Shown: positions 59,133 to 64,000 of the stretch, one piece after another
Numbering within the stretch: the first letter of the stretch is position 1
Layout of the letters: the number at the start of each line of letters is the position of its first letter
Assembly: GCF_900090305.1 (NCBI RefSeq)
Contig: NZ_LT607751.1
Span: 3,658,001-3,722,000 of the forward strand
Source: Micromonospora siamensis
Lineage (GTDB): Bacteria > Actinomycetota > Actinomycetes > Mycobacteriales > Micromonosporaceae
DNA: 64,000 bases
Direction of reading: 5' to 3'
Made by a program: the position numbers and the translations under genes
The notes under the pieces: generated by a model
What the model saw: the letters and a program-made list of their open reading frames with translations, nothing else
What the model was told of the DNA's origin: nothing
Database searches by the model: none

Positions 59133-59162
59133 TTCCCTATCCTTCCCTATCCGGGCTATGGT
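59133..59162 (+). promoter_or_regulatory. Tandem 10-base repeat and promoter of HTH/DUF4180 operon
   Basis: TTCCCTATCC occurs twice head to tail (59133-59142, 59143-59152), directly followed by a TATGGT hexamer (59157-59162) eight bases before the ATG. Tandem direct repeats abutting a -10 suggest a regulator site, possibly for the encoded HTH protein. Leaderless start is likely. Confidence 0.5.
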
Positions 59163-59170
59163 TGCGGGCG

Positions 59171-59608
59171 ATGAGTGATGATGTGTACTCCGTGGAGCAG
59201 GTCGCGGCGCTGCTCGACCTGCATCCGCGCACCGTGCGCGGCTACATCCGCGCCGGGCGGCTGCGCGCCACCCGGATCGGCAAGCAGTACCGGATCACCC
59301 GGGCCGACCTGGACGCGTTGACCGGCCGCCCGTCCCCGCCGACGCGGCGCTCGGTGGAGGTGTCGAGCATCGTGCAGGTCGACGCCGTCGACCGGGTGAC
59401 CGCCGACCGGCTGGGCACCCTGCTGCTCGCCGCGGCGAACACCGGCGGCGAGCCGGGCCGGCCGCTGCGGGTGCAGGTGGTGCACGAGCCCGAACGCGAC
59501 CGGCTGCGGGTGGTGGTGCTCGGCGGTCCCGCGGCCACCGCGGACCTGCTGCGGCTGCTCGACGCCCTGCTCACTGACGTGTTCGCCGAGGGGGCCCGCG
59601 GTGCCTGA
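59171..59608 (+). CDS. Excisionase-type HTH regulator
   Basis: 145-residue protein. Residues 4-52 are a MerR/excisionase-like helix-turn-helix (YSVEQVAALLDLHPRTVRGY, IRAGRLRATRIGKQYRI), and 65-145 form a separate domain of unknown type (VSSIVQVDAVDRVTADRL, VVLGGPAATADLLRLLD). It overlaps the DUF4180 gene by eight bases, so the two are a stable pair. Related pairs exist in actinomycetes. The C-terminal domain may sense a ligand or bind the DUF4180 partner, an inference. Confidence 0.88.
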   Translation: MSDDVYSVEQVAALLDLHPRTVRGYIRAGRLRATRIGKQYRITRADLDALTGRPSPPTRRSVEVSSIVQVDAVDRVTADRLGTLLLAAANTGGEPGRPLRVQVVHEPERDRLRVVVLGGPAATADLLRLLDALLTDVFAEGARGA

Positions 59609-59969
59609 CGAGATGCGCGAGATCGCCGGAACGCCGGTGCTGGTCTGCGACCCGGCCGGGCCGCCGCTGGCCACCGAGGCCGACGCGTTGGACCTGATCG
59701 GCGCCGCGTTCGCCGGCGCCGAGGTGGTGGTGGTGCCCGCCGGCCGACTCGACCCCACCTTCTTCTCCCTGGGTACCCGCTTCGCCGGTGACGTGATGCA
59801 GAAGTTCGTCAACTACCGGCTGCGGCTGGCCGTCGTCGGTGACATCAGCGCACACCTGGCGGCCAGTTCCGCGCTGCGCGCCCTGGTGCACGAGTCCAAC
59901 CGTGCCGGCCACGTGTGGTTCGTGACCGACCTCGACGCCCTCGCCGACCGGCTGCGCGGGCGGGGTTAA
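59601..59969 (+). CDS. DUF4180 family protein
   Basis: 122-residue protein of DUF4180, a small STAS-like alpha/beta fold. Family blocks are DALDLIGAAFAGAEVVVVPA, LDPTFFSLGTRFAGDVMQKF and YRLRLAVVGDIS. No enzymatic motif. GTG start within the end of the HTH gene. Members of this family are often encoded with HTH regulators. A signalling or anti-regulator role is plausible but undemonstrated. The TAA stop overlaps the convergent SDR stop. Confidence 0.9.
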   Translation: MPDEMREIAGTPVLVCDPAGPPLATEADALDLIGAAFAGAEVVVVPAGRLDPTFFSLGTRFAGDVMQKFVNYRLRLAVVGDISAHLAASSALRALVHESNRAGHVWFVTDLDALADRLRGRG

Positions 59970-60811
59970 CCCACCCAGGTGGCGGTCATCCCGGTGACGG
60001 CGCTGCCGTCCAGGTCGGCGAGTTTCACCCCGACGAACCGGCGGGCGCCCTCGGAGGTCTGCACCCGAAACGGTGGGGTGGCCCGCCCGGCGACCACGTC
60101 GACCACCACCGCGGCGGCGTCGGCCGGGGACTGGGCGGCGGCGAACGACGACGCGGCGGTGTCCAGGTAGGCGCCGAGCGCCGGCCCGTACGCCCCGGCG
60201 GCGGCGACGGCGGCGTCCCGGTCCAGGCCGATGTTGGCGACGAACTCGCTGGCCACCGCGCCCGGCTCGGCCACGGTGACGCTCACCCCGAGGGTGGCGG
60301 CCAGCGGGGCGAGGGATTCCAGGTAGCCCTCGACGGCGAACTTCGCCGCGCAGTACGCCTCGTTGAACGGCTGCCCGACCACCCCGCCGACGCTGGTGAC
60401 CGCGACGAGCCGGCCCCGGGCGGCGCGCAGGTGCGCCAGGGTGGCCCGGCTGACGTGCAGCACCCCGAAGAAGTTGGTCTCCATCACCCGGCGTACGTCG
60501 TCGACCCGGTCCAGTTCCAGGGTGCCGACGTGACCGGCGCCGGCGTTGTTCACCACCGCGTCGAGTCGCCCGTACGCGTCGATGACGTCGGCGACGCAGG
60601 CGGCCACCGACGCCTGGTCGGCCACGTCGAGCCGGCGTACGTCGATCAGGTCGGTCACCCCGGCGGCGTCGGCGGCGGCGCGTAGCGCGTCGGCGCGACC
60701 CAGGTCGCGCATGGTGGCCACGGTGCGCCACCCGGCGCGGGCGCAGCCCAGGGCGATCTCCAGTCCGATTCCGGTGGAGGTGCCGGTGATCAGCACCGTC
60801 GGCTCGCTCAT
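59966..60811 (-). CDS. Short-chain dehydrogenase/reductase
   Basis: 281-residue classical SDR. The nucleotide motif is LITGTSTGIGLEIAL (residues 7-21), NNAG is in AVVNNAGAGHVG, the catalytic serine is in AVTSVGGVVG and the YxxxK is YCAAKFAVEG (about 155-159). The acid after the second strand (TMRDLGR) suggests either NAD or NADP. ATG at 60811 follows GGCGGGAC. The substrate-binding C-terminus is long and ends TGMTATWVG. Confidence 0.95.
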   Translation of the reverse strand: MSEPTVLITGTSTGIGLEIALGCARAGWRTVATMRDLGRADALRAAADAAGVTDLIDVRRLDVADQASVAACVADVIDAYGRLDAVVNNAGAGHVGTLELDRVDDVRRVMETNFFGVLHVSRATLAHLRAARGRLVAVTSVGGVVGQPFNEAYCAAKFAVEGYLESLAPLAATLGVSVTVAEPGAVASEFVANIGLDRDAAVAAAGAYGPALGAYLDTAASSFAAAQSPADAAAVVVDVVAGRATPPFRVQTSEGARRFVGVKLADLDGSAVTGMTATWVG

Positions 60812-61238
60812 GCCTGTCCCGCCTTCCCGTTGGGGTCCTACCGGGCAGGGTCTCACCGTCGGCGCGTGTCGGCGGCGGAAATCGTCCGCCTGCGTTGTCC
60901 GGACGGGGGTTGGCCCCCTACGGTGGGGGGCGTGACTGCCGGGTCGGCCTCAGGCCATCAGCGGACAGGGCACCCGGCCGGCGCGTGAGCCGCCGGCGGG
61001 CCCGCGCCCCGCCGTTTCCTCTTCTTCTCCCCGCCCGGCCCCCGGCCGGCCCACCCGCGTGACGTGCGTGCGGTGGTGCCCGCCGGCCCGGGCGGGTACG
61101 CCGCATCCGTACGCCGACCGTGCCGCCGCCGGGCGACCCCGCGCCACGGTCCGCGACCCTCCCGGACAGCTGTCCTTCCTGCTCGCCGCGTGCGCGTCGC
61201 CCGCGCCGGCTCGAGATCCACCGGAGAATCCACGACCC
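60812..61238. other. Gene-poor stretch before Ddn-hemerythrin gene
   Basis: These 427 bases carry no gene that I can support with confidence. A TACGGT hexamer at 60919-60924 precedes an 18-codon GTG frame (60932-60988, VTAGSASGHQRTGHPAGA) that could be a leaderless leader peptide. A pyrimidine tract lies near 61017-61036. The long frames running through here on both strands lack family similarity. Confidence 0.4.
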
Positions 61239-62072
61239 ATGCCGAACGACTTCAACGACACGATCATCGAGGAGTTCCGTGCCAACGCCGGCCGCCTGGG
61301 CGGCCCGTTCGCCGGGGGCCGACTGCTCCTGCTGACCACCACCGGCGCGCGGACCGGCACCCCGCACACGACCCCGCTGGGTTACCTGCCCGACGGTGGG
61401 GACCGGGTGCTGGTCATCGCCTCGGCCGGCGGCGCGACCCGTGACCCGCAGTGGTTGCGCAACCTGCTCGCGGACCCGCTGGTGACCGTCGAGGACGGCG
61501 TCTTCACCTACCGGGCCCGCGCCGAGGTCCTCACCGGTGCCGAGCGGGACGGGGTCTTCGCCCGCGCGGTGGCCGCCGACGCCGGGTGGAGCGACTACCA
61601 GCGCCGCTCCGGTCGGGTGCTGCCGGTGGTGGCGCTGGTGCCGCTGCCCGGGCCGCCGACCCCGGCCGCCGCCGCCTCCCCGGGGGCGGCGCTGGTGGCG
61701 ATCCACGACGCGTTCCGCCGCGAGCTGGACCTGATCCGCCGCGAGGTGGCCGGGGCGGGGGCGGGGATCGGCGCGCAGTTGCGGATGAACTGCCTGACGG
61801 TGTGTCAGGGGTTGCGCAACCACCATCGTGGCGAGGACGAGCGGATCTTCCCGTGGCTGGCGCAGCGGGGACCGCGGCTGCGCCCGGTGCTGGAGCGGCT
61901 CGACGCCGAGCACCGGGCGATGGCCGCGTTGCTGGACGAGCTGCGGGAGCTGCTCGCCGCGCCGGCGGTCGACCCGGTGACGCTTCACGCCGAGGTGCGG
62001 CGGCTCACCGCCCAGGTCGAGGCGCACCTGGCCTACGAGGAGGAGCAGCTGGTGCCGCTGCTGGACGGCTGA
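61239..62072 (+). CDS. Ddn-type F420 nitroreductase domain fused to hemerythrin domain
   Basis: 277-residue two-domain protein. Residues 1-140 are a deazaflavin-dependent (Ddn) split-barrel with LLLTTTGARTGTPHTTPLGY. Residues 150-277 are a hemerythrin-like four-helix bundle with candidate iron ligands H156, H195/H196 and E199 in NHHRGEDERIF, H225 in DAEHRAM, and H263/E267-E269 in HLAYEEEQ. ATG at 61239 is chosen because both domains begin after it; the upstream extension is low-complexity. A redox or oxygen/NO-sensing enzyme using F420 is likely, the exact reaction unknown. Confidence 0.88.
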   Translation: MPNDFNDTIIEEFRANAGRLGGPFAGGRLLLLTTTGARTGTPHTTPLGYLPDGGDRVLVIASAGGATRDPQWLRNLLADPLVTVEDGVFTYRARAEVLTGAERDGVFARAVAADAGWSDYQRRSGRVLPVVALVPLPGPPTPAAAASPGAALVAIHDAFRRELDLIRREVAGAGAGIGAQLRMNCLTVCQGLRNHHRGEDERIFPWLAQRGPRLRPVLERLDAEHRAMAALLDELRELLAAPAVDPVTLHAEVRRLTAQVEAHLAYEEEQLVPLLDG

Positions 62073-62102
62073 GGGCTGTCCGCCGCCGCCCGTCCGTCGG
62101 GT

Positions 62103-62879
62103 TCATTCGGGCGGGCGGCGGCGGTGGGCGCGGCTGGTGTCGACCGGCCGGCCGGGGTCGACGTGGCGGGGCCGGTCCGGCTCGTCGGGGCGCAGCGGCA
62201 CCAGGGTGTCGGTGATGGCGTCGATGATCCGGTCGGTGCCGCGCCGGGCGGTGCCCGGGGCGCCGGTCGGCAGGTCGTGCAGGTCCAGCGGTTCACCGAA
62301 GCGCACCCGGACCACCGGGCGGCGCAGCAGGGATCGGGCGATGCCGCGCAGAGCGCCCTTGGGCGCGCGGTAGGGCAGGATCTCGTGGGAGCCCCACTGG
62401 GCGACGGGGATGACGGGTGCGCCGCAGGCCAGGGCGAGCCGGGCGGCGCCGGTCTTGCCCCGTTCGGGCCACATCCCGGGGTCCAGGCCGATGCGGCCCT
62501 CGGGGTAGACCAGGATCACCGAGCCGGCGGCGGCCGCCGAGGCGGCGTCGTCGAGGGCGCGGTGCACGGCGGCGGTGCCCCGGTCGACGCGCAGGTGCCC
62601 GGCGCGGCGCATCAGCGACCCGAGCACGGGGGCGCGGAACAGGCCGCCGGTGGCCATGATCCGGGGGGCGACGCCGCGGGTGGCACAGGCGGCGGCCAGG
62701 ACCACGGGGTCGAACGGGCTGATGTGGTTGGCGGCCAGCACCAGGGGGCCGCGGCGCAGCCGCTCGGGCACGTCGCCGCTGACCTCGAGGCGGGCCAGGG
62801 CGGCCACGACGCCGCGGGCGAGCAGGAGGGCGGCGCGCCAGATCAGGGGTGGCCGCCACGGGGTCGGGGTGTTCGTCAC
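62103..62879 (-). CDS. PlsC-type lysophospholipid acyltransferase
   Basis: 258-residue membrane-associated acyltransferase that acylates 1-acylglycerol-3-phosphate or a related lipid. The catalytic HX4D-like motif is NHISPFDP (H and D, about residues 51-56). The substrate block is VLVYPEGRIG-like (VILVYPEGRIGLDPG), followed by PVAQWG. The N-terminal helix is at about 12-28. GTG start. It may equally serve mannoside or glycolipid acylation, as PlsC-like proteins vary in acceptor. Confidence 0.93.
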   Translation of the reverse strand: MTNTPTPWRPPLIWRAALLLARGVVAALARLEVSGDVPERLRRGPLVLAANHISPFDPVVLAAACATRGVAPRIMATGGLFRAPVLGSLMRRAGHLRVDRGTAAVHRALDDAASAAAAGSVILVYPEGRIGLDPGMWPERGKTGAARLALACGAPVIPVAQWGSHEILPYRAPKGALRGIARSLLRRPVVRVRFGEPLDLHDLPTGAPGTARRGTDRIIDAITDTLVPLRPDEPDRPRHVDPGRPVDTSRAHRRRPPE

Positions 62880-63009
62880 CGCGCCGATGGTCGCATGCCC
62901 GTGGGTGGGCCGGTGACCCGATCCCGGGCCGGTCGGCAGAGGTGATCAGGGTCATTGGTCCCGGGTGGGTAGGGGACCCCCGCCCCTGCCGAAACTTCTA
63001 CGACGCGCA

Positions 63010-63034
63010 GTAGTATTTACTACGTCTCGTAGTA
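63010..63034. promoter_or_regulatory. BlaI/CopY-like operator upstream of cydA
   Basis: Two overlapping perfect dyads: GTAGTA-TT-TACTAC at 63010-63023 and TACTACG-TCT-CGTAGTA at 63018-63034. Alternating TAC/GTA trinucleotides are the usual half-sites of BlaI/MecI/CopY-family repressors. TAGTAT within it may be the -10, so binding would block transcription of the cytochrome bd operon. Confidence 0.65.
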
Positions 63035-63054
63035 TGCAGAGCTGGGGGTTCCAG

Positions 63055-64000
63055 GTGGACGCGTTGGACGTCGCCCGCTGGCAGTTCGGTGTCACCACCG
63101 TCTACCACTTCCTTTTCGTGCCGCTGACCATCGGCCTGTCGGTGCTGGTGGCGATCCTCCAGACGATGTGGCACCGCACCGGCAACGAGCGCTACCTCAA
63201 GCTGACCAGGTTCTACGGCAAGCTCTTCCTGATCAACTTCGCGATGGGCGTGGTCACCGGCATCGTGCAGGAGTTCCAGTTCGGCATGAACTGGAGCGAC
63301 TACTCCCGCTTCGTCGGCGACATCTTCGGCGCCCCCCTGGCGATCGAGGCCCTGGTGGCCTTCTTCCTGGAATCCACCTTCATCGGCCTGTGGATCTTCG
63401 GCTGGGACCGGCTGCCCAAGCGGGCGCACCTGGCCAGCATCTGGGCCGCGGCGATCGGCACCAACCTGTCGGCGTACTTCATCCTCGCCGCGAACTCGTT
63501 CATGCAGAACCCGGTCGGGTTCCGGATCAACCCCGACAGCGGCCGGGCCGAGCTGACCGACTTCGTCGCCGTGCTGACCAACAAGGTCGCCCTGATCACC
63601 TTCCCGCACACCCTGGCCGGGTCGTTCCTGGTCGCCGGGTCGCTGGTGCTCACCGTCGGGCTGTGGCACGTGATGCGCAACCGCGACAGCGCCGACACCG
63701 GCGCCTACCGCTTCGCCACGAAGTTCGGCGCCTGGACCGTCATGGTCGCCACCGCGGCCGTGCTGATCACCGGCGACATCCAGGGCAAGATCATGACCCA
63801 GGTGCAGCCGATGAAGATGGCCGCCGCCGAGGGCCTCTACACCACCGAGAGCCCCGCCTCATTCTCCGTGTTCACCGTCGGCAGCCTCGACGGCAGCCGC
63901 GAGGTCTTCGCCCTGAAGATCCCCTACCTGCTGTCGTTCCTCGGCACCGGCGACCCGAACGGCACCGTGCAGGGCATCAACGACCTGCAGGCCCAGTACG
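63055..64000 (+). CDS. cydA: Cytochrome bd oxidase subunit I (partial, runs off window)
   Basis: N-terminal 315 residues of the heme-bearing subunit of the high-affinity quinol:oxygen oxidase. Heme ligand H18 is in TTVYHFLFVP, H185 in ITFPHTLAGS, and the conserved acids E98 and E106 are in IEALVAFFLES, matching E. coli numbering within one residue. Several transmembrane helices are visible, then the start of the quinol-binding Q-loop. GTG at 63055 is chosen over ATG at 63034 because GGGGG is spaced six bases before it and VDALDVARWQF is the usual start. The frame is open at 64000. Confidence 0.95.
   Translation, partial: MDALDVARWQFGVTTVYHFLFVPLTIGLSVLVAILQTMWHRTGNERYLKLTRFYGKLFLINFAMGVVTGIVQEFQFGMNWSDYSRFVGDIFGAPLAIEALVAFFLESTFIGLWIFGWDRLPKRAHLASIWAAAIGTNLSAYFILAANSFMQNPVGFRINPDSGRAELTDFVAVLTNKVALITFPHTLAGSFLVAGSLVLTVGLWHVMRNRDSADTGAYRFATKFGAWTVMVATAAVLITGDIQGKIMTQVQPMKMAAAEGLYTTESPASFSVFTVGSLDGSREVFALKIPYLLSFLGTGDPNGTVQGINDLQAQY

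Overview
The window is very GC-rich chromosomal DNA with GTG starts, many 4-base ATGA/GTGA overlaps and several likely leaderless starts. RbpA, a polyprenol-phosphate mannosyltransferase, an F420-type Ddn domain and DUF4173, DUF1062, DUF4180 and TIGR04222 proteins point to an actinomycete. Micromonosporaceae (Micromonospora-like) is the best guess, by inference from content only. No rRNA, tRNA, CRISPR array or intact insertion sequence was seen.

Region by region. 0-7.7 kb: M24 peptidase and acyl-CoA dehydrogenase, an orphan DUF433 protein, an Lrp-type regulator, a large beta-solenoid protein with a channel-like C-terminus, a histidine phosphatase, CsbD, and a MerR operon with a MerR-type promoter. 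7.7-16.1 kb: a lysine-degradation locus. kamA faces kdd-amidohydrolase-kamD-kamE-kal-mutL. The encoded route is L-lysine to beta-lysine (KamA), to 3,5-diaminohexanoate (KamDE, B12), to 3-keto-5-aminohexanoate (Kdd); Kal then makes crotonyl-CoA from 3-aminobutyryl-CoA. The cleavage enzyme Kce is not in the window. 16.1-25.7 kb: a structured gene-free stretch (possible ncRNA), an XRE-cupin regulator facing a thioredoxin-reductase/methyltransferase fusion, a two-component system facing an ABC exporter, and lnt/ppm1 (lipoprotein acylation and polyprenol-P-mannose) with fxsA.

25.7-35.6 kb: rbpA, a peptide symporter, a coiled-coil zinc protein, small housekeeping-type genes, then a patch that looks acquired or decaying (broken methyltransferase, palindrome-rich AT-richer DNA, HNH endonuclease, hydrolase/MarR pair with a clear operator). 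35.8-46.4 kb: DUF4173 membrane protein, a SAP-like repeat protein, an unrecognised Rossmann protein, aldo/keto reductase, VWA lipoprotein, TIGR04222 protein, MFS/MarR divergent pair and an acetyltransferase. 46.4-55.5 kb: Hsp20 with a HAIR-like element, tyrosine recombinase, TetR/VOC with a perfect operator, a leader ORF before DUF1062, LLM oxidoreductase, and an IS30-HTH/MarR regulator facing a DUF4097-hydrolase pair. 55.6-64 kb: thymidine kinase, UMF1 transporter, GDPD, HTH/DUF4180 pair, SDR, Ddn-hemerythrin fusion, PlsC-type acyltransferase and the start of cydA, which is cut by the window edge and preceded by a BlaI/CopY-like operator.

Start sites were chosen by reading ribosome-binding sites, overlaps and family alignments from memory. 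Family names are recognition by eye and were not searched.
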